Under the pieces are notes generated by a model that did not search any database, had not been told where the DNA came from, and saw only the letters and a list, made by a program, of their open reading frames with translations. Below are positions 1 to 10,616 of a stretch of 64,000 nucleotides of DNA, piece by piece. Source of the stretch: Armillaria gallica (lineage: Eukaryota; Basidiomycota; Agaricomycetes; Agaricales; Physalacriaceae). Every line of letters starts with the position of its first letter. Positions within the stretch are counted from its first letter, which is position 1. The DNA is taken from NCBI GenBank assembly GCA_037576215.1, contig JBANDB010000001.1:3162001-3226000 (forward strand), read 5' to 3'. A program made the translations under genes and the position numbers.

Positions 1-735
1 TATGGTGATCTGGTTGAAGGGGAACGTGCCGCACTCATTCTTGAAGTGTCCCTTCTGGCCGCAACCATGACAGGTAATCGTAGAGCGGTCAATTGGCAAA
101 CGGGACCGACTAAAGTTAGCGGCAAGCGCAAGATGGTCAGGAGAATCGGTCTTCTCCTTGGATTGGCGAGTTTCCTCATTGAGGATGCGGGAAATGACGT
201 AGGAGAGGTCGGTGTGCTGGGGATTGTTGTCGAGCGCAACAATGAGATTGTCGTATAAATGAGGAAGGGATTCCATGATGAAAGCAATAGCCAATCCGTC
301 TGTACACGTTTCGCCTAAAGCCTTGAGCTTGTCGATGATCGTCTGAATATCCCCGATATGGTCCCTCATATGTATCTCCTCTCCAGCTTTCTTCAACCTA
401 ATGAGCTGTCTCCACATTGCGACGACGCTCCCAAGACCCTCGGTGGTATGGTAGGACTTAATATTGTCCCAGGCCTCCTTGGCCGAAGTCGCATTTCAAG
501 TCAGGTGATATTGGGAAGGGAGGATGTTGCTGACAATGGTCGCCAATGCTTCTTCATCCCGTCTAACCCAACCCTTCACTGCATTGGAGTTAGGAGACCC
601 AAGCGGCTTGGGCTCGCTCCCATCAGTAACAGCCCAGAGCTTCTTCTTGGTGAGGTCCATGCGCTGAGCATAGACCCAATCAAAGTAATTGGTGTTGTCG
701 AGGGGAGCAAACTGGTATTTGGACCGCGCAGCCAT
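1..735 (-). pseudogene. copia gag, interrupted by one in-frame stop, 3' truncated by window edge
   Basis: The frame opens with ATG at 735 (MAARSKYQF...) and shows the gag-polypeptide signature of copia elements, including a LDNTNYFDW motif about residue 12. It continues to a CCHC zinc knuckle (C-x2-C-x4-H-x4-C, CHGCGQKGHFKNEC) about 225 residues in, near positions 15-60. One TGA at 496-498 interrupts it; the frame on both sides is the same and both halves match the gag family, so this is a point nonsense change and not a frame shift. The leader between the primer site and ATG is about 180 nt. Gag would form the virus-like particle in the cytoplasm. The gene is most likely inactive. Confidence 0.8.
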
Positions 736-913
736 GATGATGTGATGTAGCGATGGAAATGATGGTATGATGATACGTCGGATAGGCACAGAATAACGAT
801 AAGGCACGAAACGAGGGGCCGTGGCACTACTGACGGCAAGCACAAGAGAGACGATGAACGAGTTGGATAGGGGTCAGGATCAAGAAAGCGAGTGATAGAA
901 GTTAGAGGGCTCG

Positions 914-925
914 GGGCCCATAACC
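914..925 (-). other. Primer-binding site, initiator-tRNA(Met) half-molecule type
   Basis: The minus strand reads GGTTATGGGCCC immediately after the LTR end. This is complementary to the anticodon arm of eukaryotic initiator tRNA(Met) (GGGCCCATAACC), the internal primer site used by Drosophila copia, rather than to the 3' end of the tRNA. The match covers 12 of 12 positions. Known: copia-type elements are primed by a 5' half of the initiator tRNA. Inferred: this element used the same mechanism. Confidence 0.75.
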
Positions 926-1121
926 TGTTGGAATTTAGGTTCTGGCGGTTCGGGAGGGCAGCGCAGTGGACTCGAAGGACGGTATATTCTGTCGTACAGT
1001 ATAGGGACAGTGGGGGTTCGGAGTCAAGTAACGATAGGTACGAAATGTCAAAGTTTGAAGTAAGCGGTAAATAGGTATAAATAGAAAGTGGCGTTAAAGC
1101 CGTGAAAACCAAATCTCAACA
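926..1121 (-). repeat. 5' LTR of the copia element
   Basis: The plus strand begins TGTTGGAATTT at 926 and ends AAATCTCAACA at 1121; these ends are inverted repeats of each other (9 of 11 positions) and give the TG...CA termini expected of an LTR. At about 196 bp it is short, which is usual for fungal copia LTRs. The boundary at 926 is supported by the adjoining primer site; the 1121 boundary is inferred from the inverted terminal match. The 5 bp outside the LTR are ATTCT, but the partner target-site copy is beyond the window. Confidence 0.7.
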
Positions 1122-3821
1122 ATTCTTGCTACTCAGGCGACGCCATCCGTCTCATAATCGCGGCAATAACAGAGCACAATTTCAGCTAGTGGAACTGAGT
1201 GGCAGTCGGGAACTAAGGGTTTAACGCAATTGTCGGGCTCCCGGACCGGCGGTTGCAAACAACGTCACTGTGGCTGAATTTGACTTCAGTGATTTAAGTT
1301 GCCGAGCATCATTTGACTGTGCTGCGACAAATTCACCCATCTAAGTATCTCCAGACCTCTCCAGACCCGAATCTTTGTATCAGATGTGGTTAGCCACCCG
1401 CACCAATGACCAGACAGATATTAAAAAAACCACTGCCGCCATCACGTCCGAGAGATCCCTAATACTAATTGATTGTTACTGGTTCCTGCAAGTTTATTGT
1501 TGCCCGGGGACTGGTCGCCGCCCAATGAACTCCAATGACGGCAAATACTGTTGGTGACTCCACAAAGACAATACAAGTTGCGTGAGCTTCTCACGGTGTC
1601 AATAAAAGCTTTCTCCATGCTAGTGTTCATGTCTTGCCTGCGAACTCGATTTTTCAGCCGTGAAGCAATCAAATATATCCTTCGCGCAGACTCGAATGTA
1701 GCGTATGCCTGGCCATCTCCTAGGATTCACATTTAATAGTAGCTACCATTTCACGCAGGTATATATTACCTCGTAATTCCTAGCAACGTAGCGATGGACA
1801 CTGCCCTGAATACTATCATTATTCACATCTACTGACAACGTTAATGATACATAGCCTGAAATGAACACCCATACCATAAGTATCATCCAAGTATCATCTC
1901 TTAGAATGTAGATATAAAATTCCTTATCACAAAAATAGCTACTTTATATGAGAGTGCTTTAACCCTCACTGATCTTCAGGAGCTTTCTAGAACTACCAGT
2001 TTCCGCGATACTCGTGCAAACTGAATAAGTCCATACGTCTTATGGCTGAGAGGTAACCAAATCCAAGTAGGGAATTTTCCTGTCGCCTCCGATCCCTCCA
2101 GTCATTTACGATTGCTACTGCGGATGATTCTTTTCCTTGTACTTACTTGAACAGGTTATCACGTTGTACCTGCCTTGATTTTGATTCTTGGCTAAATTTA
2201 CCACGAACAGGCCGCAGTTTTGGAATCGTACACTCCTGACCTGGCACGCAGGCAGTCAGAATCCTATCGTGTCGGCTGCCTTTCCTTCGACATCATGCTT
2301 ACTGACTGACTAGACGTCTTCCAGCAAGACAACGGCGATGCTGATACCAAGAATCACGACGATCAAAACGTCACAAAGACCCTCGACGTCGTGTGATATT
2401 ATTGACCGAGGTACGATGGGATGGGGACTCGGAGGATGTGATTCCGCGGTTTCTTATCTGCCTGAGACGGGAGTCAAAATAATGTTACGGTACCCAACGC
2501 TTCTTGAGCCCCGATTCATCATGTCCTGACAATCGATGAAGACGGCGATGTCTGAGTGTCTTCCGCCGCGTTCGCATTATGTATGCAACGCAAAGATCTC
2601 ACGATGATCATTTGTACGCATGCTAGCATCAGAATCTACATTACCGATGTCATTCAATATATAAGCAAACTCTATGAAGACCGAAGGGAAAAGAATACCA
2701 GTAATACGCATCCATCCTGTCATTGTGACGCCGACATCCTCGGAAATATCTGATATATGTGCTTCTACACTCGGCATCTGACCACTGCGCATAACTAGCA
2801 TGGCCTGAGCTAACGCTCTTGGGTAGCGGGAGGCGTCCCAGTACTGTTGCGCATGGTTCCGAGCTAAGTTGAGGTCGAGGCTATTGGCGTTGCAGGACGA
2901 TCACTCATTGCTAGCAGTAAAAAGCGGCGTGAAGATCGATGGTAAACGCGCCCATAGTTCTATAATATTGCTGTCATAACTAGCGCGTGCGACGCCGCAG
3001 GACGTTCCTCGTTCCAGGGAACGTTCTCGTGGAAAGTATCTAACCAAATACGACGCGGATAAAAGAGATCAGTCCGATAGGTATGGTGCGCAGTGATACA
3101 CGCACTATGATAATCGCCGGTCTTTGATAGAACCGGGAACTTCTTCAATCTGCATCAGAAAAAGAGTAGGGCTTAAGAGAAGGGAGAAGACCAAGAGAAG
3201 ACACAGTACGAACCACAATACGGAGTCGACAAAGGTAACGAGTATATTTCCTGATAATTTGATATTGTTCTCTTCTTCGCCAGCAAAGAATTTCTTAACG
3301 CTCGTCATTTGGCTGAAAAGAGATACGAGCCCTGAACTCGGGAGACGGCCATGGCATATAGTCATCAACAGGCTTTGGGTGCCCGAAGGAACATGCGAAC
3401 TGGTAATTCATTTAGAATATGATCAACAACGTACACAACACTTTCTGACTTACCTCCGTGTTCATCAGCATCTATTGCCGCAAAAGACTTACCCAACTAG
3501 TTCTGCAGCCGCCACCTTCTAATGCAAAGTGCTGCGGTTCTCGATCTTTGTAGGTAAACAGTTTTCTGCGTCCTGCTCAAGCCTCATTTCTTCTGTTGAA
3601 GAGAGTCCTGTTTCGCCTTGGATAGCAGCAATCATCGCAGACGGCGTCTGTCAGGAAGAAATGCCGCTGCTGCGGTTGCAAGGAGGATCATCGTGGTTAG
3701 AGATTAAGGAAGGAAGATCCGGGTACTATATACAAACCGGTAATCATGTCCGTTGTGTCCGCAGGCAGGCGACTTAACTTTGTATAAATACCAGAAGTCT
3801 GTCTCTGTACCAATATCTCCA
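1122..3821. other. Gene-poor interval with no supportable gene
   Basis: Stop codons are dense in all frames and the longest open stretches (about 130 codons) have no recognisable domain, intron pattern or codon bias. A minus-strand stretch at 3105-3368 contains a hydrophobic run, and the minus strand between 2960 and 3500 has a few plausible splice signals, so a strongly decayed gene cannot be excluded. No RNA gene, tandem repeat or second LTR was seen. Confidence 0.4.
3783..3790 (+). promoter_or_regulatory. TATA box of the F-box-like gene
   Basis: TATAAATA lies 32 bp upstream of the ATG at 3822 and is followed by a pyrimidine-rich stretch. The spacing implies a very short 5' UTR. The motif is seen directly; the promoter role is inferred from position. 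Confidence 0.4.
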
Positions 3822-4729
3822 ATGCATACCAAGCTTCCTCTACTACCACTCGAACTCGAATGGGAGATATTCGAGCTCACTGCACGCGTTTATCCTGCCG
3901 AGGCTTGTGCGCTATTGTTGGTCGCACGCCGGGTACATTCCTGGTGCGATATCCCCCTGTATCTCTCCTGTATGCAGCTCACCTCTGTACTAGGGTTGAA
4001 CCAATACTGTACGAAACCGTGGTGCTAGGCGGTGAATCACCCCTGCTGAACCGCAAAGCCCACTACAAGTTCCTGCGGACAGTCGGCTCCAAGCCAGCCG
4101 AGTTCTTTGGGCGCGTCGTGAAGCGACTCTGTTTGACGTACCATGCCCACAACGAATCAGCGATGCGTCTGCTACATCAATGTACAGGCGCGACGTCGTT
4201 GGCGTGCTGGAGCCCGACTACTTTGTCGCCCAGCTCTCTCAGTTCCATTGCAAGCCTCAGATATCTTAGGCATCTATCTATCCCAATCGCATACTTCATG
4301 AATCTCCCTTTCTCCAACAACCCGTCATGCAACTGGCACCGCCGCCTAACACATCTAGAAATCATCATCCCAGCTGCTCAACTGCACCACTTGCAGCCTG
4401 TGATGGCAGAACGCTTACTAGCCTTGCCTTCACTCACTCACCTCGGATTTCTGGATTTTCCTAATAGCCTGGAGTACGATTTTGTTCCGCCACTCCTTGA
4501 GGGACACACTACCTTGGAAGTTGTGTATCTCCTCTTCTATTATTTCGACGAGCGGGCCGGGCAGGATCATCCGTGGGGAAATGACGACCGTGTCGTCGCC
4601 TTAGTGCGGTCACGATGTAAATACGATTCAATTGCTCATTGGGAGTCGGGGGCATTATGGAAAACAGCGAATGAGATCGTCAGCCAGCGAAGAGCCATGA
4701 TAAGTGAGGACTACCTAGCTCTGCTGTGA
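3822..4729 (+). CDS. F-box-like protein (Agaricomycete expanded family)
   Basis: Predicted 285 residues from two exons. Intron 3944-3993 (50 nt, GT-AG) joins VHSW to VEPILYETV, restoring the family pattern in which an N-terminal F-box-like helix pair (LPLELEWEIFELTA, residues 6-20) is followed by VARRV.xW.EPILY. The rest is weakly leucine-rich, as in mushroom F-box families of unknown target specificity. Known: F-box proteins link SKP1-cullin ubiquitin ligases to substrates. Inferred here; no substrate can be named. ATG at 3822 was preferred to the in-frame upstream codons because it sits just before the F-box and 32 bp from a TATA box. The reading frame is intact throughout. Confidence 0.8.
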
Positions 4730-5079
4730 ATGTTCACTGACGCCTCTTCTAGCTACATAGTAAATGACTATTAAATGGTACCCTTTGTATAATAGCCAGT
4801 TACGTCACGCTGCGGATCTTGGGGATATGCATATGGACTGTTTAATTTGGATCGTATTTCTTCGCATCTCATACTTGGGAATAGCCATGCAAGAGCCTTG
4901 TCAGACCAAAATGAGCGCCTTGAAGGTCGGGTCTACCTGGTGTTGGAGACAAACGCCACGACGCCGCAAAGCACAACCGCTGGGACTGTCGCGATAGCTA
5001 TCAAATAACCTTGCGCGCTTCCATACGGACATAACGGAACGTCATTTACATAAAGCATTGCACAGTGGTTACGCGTCAA
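4730..5079. other. Spacer between convergent F-box-like and P450 genes
   Basis: About 350 bp between the stop of the plus-strand F-box-like gene and the stop of the minus-strand P450. It should hold both 3' UTRs. No coding or structured feature was recognised. Confidence 0.5.
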
Positions 5080-7392
5080 TCATCTCTGTGCCAGCCTAAT
5101 CCTCAGAGGTAGCTGCGATCCTTTCTCAACCTGCCCTTCAATCGTTGGAGTCATGACTCCGCAGGCTTCCCGGCGAATGTCATGCGTTTCCGTAAACGAG
5201 AACTCGAAATTACTCAGAAGTTCGATTATGAAGGCATGGAGCTCCATCACACTACCAAACACGAGGTCAGATGGCACGAATGTATACCCAGAAGCTCGGA
5301 TAACGTACGCGAAGCGCCAGCCAATGCATGAGCGCGAGCCACCGGCGAAAGTGAACCTACACAGTCGAAGGATCAGGTCCCCGCAGCATGTCCACAGATT
5401 AGCGCCTTACAGATTGGCATACACGCCCAAAGCAGTCTTGGTCTTTGGAGAAGCGTCGCGCAACCAGCGGTCAGGATCAAAAACATCTGCGTCATCTCCA
5501 AAGATTTCTTTATTCCTAGAAAGCATTCACGCACAGTGGGCAGGAAGGGGGTGCGGTACTTGCCTGTTGTATGCAGCTATAGAAGCATCGATGTGTAGTC
5601 CCTTCGGTATGGGCAGCTCGTGCAGGACCTTTCCTGACGTAGTAGTGATAGGCGTACTCAAGGGCAGCACATCGTCCTTTCCGGCAACGCGATAAATATT
5701 GTAGGCTACGGGGTGGAAGCGCAGGGTTTCCTTTGATCAACATCAGCTGGGAGTAAACATTCAAATAGGATCCACAAACCTTTACCATAGCAGACAGAAA
5801 TGGCATTGAGTCGAAGTCCGAGGGTGTGAACTGAGTATCCCCACGATCACGAATAACCCGTTCGGTCGCGCGTATTTCTTTGCGTAGTCTCTCTTGCATT
5901 TCCGGTCGCTTGCACATTTCGAAGAGTGCGAAGCACAGCGTGTTCGACGTTGTTTCATGACCTGCAAGGATGATGATGCTTTCATGATGTGTCAGAAGCA
6001 GTGCAACTACGGGTATCAGACTGACTGACTTCATTTGACCAAGCAGTTCCCTCTCTTCCAGCTGGGTCTTGGGATTCTCGGATGCGTTCGCCTTGACTGC
6101 GAGACAATTAGATTCCAACGCGCGAAATGGACTACGCGGCGGTTACCGAGGAGACTCATTACATCCCTGCGGCCCTTCCCTTCAAGAAGCGCGTCGAATT
6201 TTTGGTCGATGAGCTCTTTGGCAACCGCAGTAGACAACCTATTGGTCAAGAGCCCGTGATCTAGACGGCCCGAAGGGAATTTCCTCATGAGAAAGGAAAC
6301 CATCTTTGAGGGGAGATGGTCCATGATTGACAGAGAAAGAATAGCACGCTTCGTCATTACACCGAAGAGATCAAAGCTAGTACGGCTGTGTCAGTTCTAT
6401 CTCGCAAAGGAACGCACGTAACATACTTACAATAGGTTATAATACGCCTTCGCAAGCGCATTGTCGGAGTCGTCCAAGGCGCCAAACTGGTAGTCGAAAG
6501 CGGCTGCCAAGGCTTGGTTAGTATGTTACCCATACGAAATAGAGAGTAGCTGTACCTTGACCAATGGCATCAAGCGTGGCACGAGAAATCCAAGAAGAGA
6601 CGTCTATGACAGCTGACTGGTCCGAGCTAACCTCTATACTGTCTTTCCATTTCTGCGCCATCTACAAATGTCCTCAGGTTAGCTATGCATCTTAGAAGAG
6701 TTGAGGTTAACCCGACTTGCCTTCTCCGCACACGCGAAGAACGTAGGAAAGAACGACTTCGACTCCGGGCCGCCAAAACCAGGGAGCATGACTTTTCGGT
6801 GGCGTTTGTGGTCGTCGCCTATAAGAAGACTATCAATCCCCACAGCAGGTTAGCTGCATTATTTCAAAGTACTCACCGTCAACGTTAGTGAGTCCAGGAC
6901 CGAAAGTCAGGCGTGATATCTGTACCCGGCTTTGAGGTTTATGGAACCTGTAGCTCGCAGTATGATAGATGTGTTGAAGGGCCTTGGGATCTGAGACGAG
7001 AAGACGGTCTTCCTAACACCGCGTTTAATGAAGTGTCGTTTATTTGAGAGGCATTTCCTTACGCCCAAAGGTGCACGGATCCTGATGACATCCCCATATA
7101 TCTGCTGCCACTTGAAGTCGACCTTGTTATCCAGGGTTAGTTAGAAGGGCGAAGGTTTTTAGCCAAAGAGACTGTTACCTCTCCGGCTTGTGCCTGGAAA
7201 AGCTCAGGCAAGTTTCCTGGTATAAGCAGTCCTTGAGTTTATACACTACGTAGAGAATAAGAAAAACAGCTTACCGTACAAGAAAGACTTCGACTCAGGC
7301 CCTGGGACCTGAGAAATCGAAATTCGAGTCCATCGTTTATAGATAGAGTAGATGATCGTCAGGCAAACGATCAGGAGGAAAATGGTCAACAT
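5080..7392 (-). CDS. Cytochrome P450 monooxygenase, membrane-anchored
   Basis: About 14 exons, ATG at 7392. An N-terminal membrane anchor (LTIFLLIVCLTIIYSIY) is followed by the proline hinge QVPGPES, the basidiomycete motif GPGLTNVDG-DDHKRHRKVM, the I-helix oxygen-binding motif AGHETTSNTL, the K-helix ETLR, FDPDRW, and the haem loop FAGGSRSCIGWRFA containing the cysteine thiolate ligand. The final exon ends VMTPTIEGQVEKGSQLPL, typical of CYP5144/5150-like mushroom clans. All motifs become contiguous once 13 introns of about 45-65 nt are removed; two of them (6662-6720 and 5516-5563) start with GC instead of GT. It should use NADPH-P450 reductase at the ER; the substrate is unknown. No frame break or missing key residue was seen, so it is probably functional. 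Confidence 0.9.
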
Positions 7393-8663
7393 GGCCTTGT
7401 AAATCGATCGGTGTGAGATCCAAGAATACGTTCCTTTAATAAGTATCCCAGTATCCGCTCCATCACGCATGGAAGCAAGTGGGATAAGACAATATGTGTG
7501 TTGCACTTCCCGAGAGAAACTATTTCGTGGGAATAGCGATGAGCGGCTGCTATCGCGTAAACCGTAGACGGTAAAAAACCGATCAAAAACATGAAATACT
7601 CACGTCAAGCATGGTACGTTTTCCCTGTGGTGTCAAATGATCTGACATTCATGCGTATGCATATACGTCTTTCTCAGCGCAAGAAGCAACCTGGTATTCT
7701 TGCTGACGCCGGTGTAGCCATGTAAATCGTCATAGCAAACTTGAAGGAAGGGAATCGAGAAGTCTGACGGGCCTGCCGGTGGTGCTGTGGGGTCCGATGA
7801 TAGCTCTTATTGTTTATTGTGGTGGATTGCCAAGGCCGTGATCAAACCATGAGATACCTATAACTAATAGGGATGTTAGTCCTTTTCGAACTCCACACTG
7901 TTGTTGGACTCATACCTCGCGCGTCTTTCGTATCCACTTTGCTACGACACAACCGTGCTAATACGCACCGCTCTGACGAAAGAAGATGATATCGGTGATC
8001 ACCGCCACGGCTGCAGTTGGGGGTTGAAAGATGGAGGCGCGAACATCGAGTCTGCAGGCTGACAATAAGACAAGCTCCAAAAAATCCAGTATCCAGATGG
8101 TTGTTCCCAATTGGAGTCGTTCTAACTACCGAATAGAAGAGCGACAGCCACTCGAAAGCCAACGAACCCACTGGCCACAGCACTCGGCCCACACAGAAGT
8201 TCAATGCGGAATTATAAACGCTGTCCACGCGGCATTTTCTCGCTACCAATTTTGAATTCAAGACAGCAAGACCGACTGAGGCTGAAGGACATGGAGGTGT
8301 CCCCGTCGACACTCGCCCTGGCCAGCATAGATGTCGGCATCTGCCTCAAACAATAAAAAAGCAAACCTTCCGCCGTTAAAAAATTTCTCATTTATGGGCC
8401 TCATGGCGAAGAATGTTGCTGTACTATGATTGTCGGCCTGTGCGCGTCGTATGTGAATTTGTCTATGAACAGTCACGACTCGTTAACTTGAGTTACTGAT
8501 CTTAGCCGTAGAAAGGGATAACATTCCAAAAGAGACACTGCGCTGCAAAACATTTCAATGAGCCTATGATGTACAAGATGAAAATAAGGTATAGATGCTA
8601 TGGGCAAAACCTGCCAGTGAAAACTTCGAGAAAAGTGCTGCAAACTCCGTCTAAATCCTCTCA
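7393..8663. other. Interval upstream of the P450, no gene recognised
   Basis: Contains the P450 promoter and the 3' flank of the ALY/REF gene. A minus-strand open stretch at 7842-8312 lacks an ATG at its start and shows no domain I recognise, although it has a hydrophobic segment (WPVGSLAFEWLSLFYSVV). Treated as non-coding with low certainty. Confidence 0.4.
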
Positions 8664-9557
8664 TCAGGAGCCAACGTCGGCAGCGGCTCGATAGTCTTCC
8701 ATCTCCTGGTCAAGCTGTTCGAGTGACTTTGAGACCACTTGTTTCTTCAGCCGTCGAGGACCTTTCTTCATCCGTCGTCGAGGACTTGCTGGCACTGGCA
8801 GTCCAGCAACGATAGACGCCGCTGCCGCGACCTGTCTTGGTAGAGCATGATTCTGAACGGGGCTATTAACCCTTGAATATTCGTCATCAGACATAGTTCA
8901 GAAGGCCACAGAAAGACGTATACCCGTTGGCAGTAGTAGGCGTAGTGCCATTCACAATGGTCTTCGTACCAGCAATCCTATCGAACAGTGAAGGGGCTGT
9001 TGAAGGCATAGAAGCTGGTGATATATCCTCCGATATAATTTCAATCTTGATTGGACGTCCTGGCGCACTATTAGATGCTGTAGACTGAGAAACGGAGATA
9101 ATAACTCACGTCCATCGACAAATTTTCCGTCGTATTTCGACCGAGCCACAGCAGCATCACCAGGTTTCTGAAAGGATATTATTGCCATCCCTTTAGATTT
9201 TCCTTGCGAGTTGTACACGATGAAAGAATCCTTCAGTGGCCCTACGGTCTTCCTGAACAATTCCTGTGATCAATTCGCGTCGAAGAAAGGTTTTTTATTG
9301 AGAAGGGTGTATGTCAAATAACGCGACGCGCTTACCTCTACCTCCTTCTCACTCACATCCACGGGCAACCTACTAAGTAAAATTTTGCTGCCTGCCTGAC
9401 TCGCTGCCTGTTTTCCCTTCCCAATGGAAGCATTGGCGCCCGATGATCCTGCGACTCGCCATGCTGGGGCGGCGTGGCCAGCGTTATTTCCAAGGACCTG
9501 TTGCTTTGGGGTGTGAAAAGTGTTGTAACGAGTGTAGGACGACTGTCGATACGACAT
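8664..9557 (-). CDS. ALY/REF-type RNA-binding mRNA export adaptor
   Basis: Four exons, 239 residues; introns 9264-9335, 9060-9109 and 8872-8923. The ATG at 9557 opens MSYRQSS. The central RRM starts at SKILLSRLPVDVSEKEVEEL (RNP2-like) and continues through the RNP1-like KSKGMAIISF; the helix-strand end is VDGRRPIKIEII. The C-terminus has basic RRRMKKGPRRLKK and SLEQLDQEMEDYRA, matching the FoP/UAP56-binding motif (LDxELDxY) of ALYREF and yeast Yra1. Such proteins couple the TREX complex to the nuclear export receptor on spliced mRNA. The N-terminal UAP56-binding segment is not obvious, so it may be a diverged paralogue. Frame totals are divisible by three with no internal stop. Confidence 0.85.
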
Positions 9558-10616
9558 TGCAGTGTGCAAGGCGCGCGTCCTAAGGTAAGACCGCTCTAGC
9601 TAGCTTCTCAGTCGCTGGTGTCGCTACACAATGGCAAATAGTTCGGCATTTCGGCAGACTTGCCTTTTCCCTTTTTGTGTCTGCTTCCTTTCCTGTATTC
9701 ACCGGGCATCAACATAAACTTAGAATGATTTCAGGTATTAATTAACGATCCCCGAGGCTTTCAATTGTACTGAAACGACATATAGACTTGCTAGGGTGCT
9801 TCCTCGGAGCAAGGCAATGCTACCAAGCAAGCTAATAATCACCGTGGCAATGCCCTATGCGCGGAACTATTGTATTTCTCAGTGAATCAAATGGTTTTGG
9901 ACGGTATTCCCTTTCCTCCTCCCGTCAGTCGAACAAGAACGCATATGTTGCGCAGGTCGTGTCCATTGGTTCGCTGTCACGGTTATTGTGTCGTACACAA
10001 TCTATAAACTCAGGTACTCTCGCCGTCTTTGATGTCAGTCGATCCAGAGGAGCCGTTTTACCTCTAGTTCTCCTTGCAAGGGTAGTAATCCTGTTTCAAT
10101 CGCGCCAGGAGCCCTACCCAGGGTGCTTCTCATTTATCTGCACTTCCCATATCGGCCCACGTTCCCAGTATTTGTTGGTCATGCGACGAGTCAGATACTA
10201 CCAGCCTGACCAGAAGTGTCGGGTGGATTGGGATGTCGGCGGCAGCCCTGTCTCTCATCAGTTATGGAATCCGATCATTGCACTCAGGTACCAAAAACGA
10301 ATCTGTGTTCAGAGTCGGTTCGATGATGATGGCGGTCGTCTGGGTATTTATACCAAAGTCGACTGAGCGGAATCCAGGGTCATGGAACATCAACTAGAGT
10401 CTAGCATAGACGAGTTGGTACCACATGCACCGGAACCTAGAATTTTTTAGGCTATTATAGTTCATGATCGGGGCCGTGAAACTACTGTGGAGCAGGCGGG
10501 AACACAAGGAAATTCATATAGGGAAAATCCTTCCATTCCGTGGGCCGACGAGTATAGTATTTTTTGCCTCTTGGTTGAAAACTTCGAGCACGAGCACGAC
10601 AACGGCCGCGACGATC
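9558..10616. other. Divergent intergenic region between ALY/REF and bHLH genes
   Basis: Shared upstream region of two divergently transcribed genes. One plus-strand open frame (9857-10366, 169 codons, ATG start) is present but has no domain, no codon regularity and no splice context, and is regarded as chance. No TATA box or repeat stands out. Confidence 0.45.

Larger units (their letters stand above)
1..1121 (-). mobile_element. 5' part of a Ty1/copia LTR retrotransposon
   Basis: The element lies on the minus strand and runs off the left edge of the window. Reading down the minus strand there is a short LTR (926-1121), a primer-binding site directly abutting it (914-925), a leader of about 190 nt, and a gag reading frame with a zinc knuckle near position 20-60. 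Pol and the 3' LTR, if present, lie outside the window. The order LTR-PBS-gag and the copia-type half-tRNA primer site place it in Ty1/copia (Pseudoviridae-type) rather than Ty3. The gag contains an in-frame stop, so this copy is probably not autonomous. Confidence 0.85.

Noticed and set aside
1074..1082. TATAAATA within the copia LTR as its promoter
   Set aside because: The motif reads on the plus strand, while the element is transcribed from the minus strand.
3105..3368. Hydrophobic minus-strand ORF as a small membrane protein
   Set aside because: The start is not in a plausible context, flanks are full of stops, and no family resemblance was found.
7842..8312. 156-codon minus-strand open stretch near the ALY/REF 3' end
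   Set aside because: It starts with GTG rather than ATG, shows no domain and no coding continuity with neighbours.
9857..10366. 169-codon open frame with an ATG between the ALY/REF and bHLH genes
   Set aside because: No domain, no splice context, unusual composition, and it sits in a divergent promoter region; judged a chance ORF.
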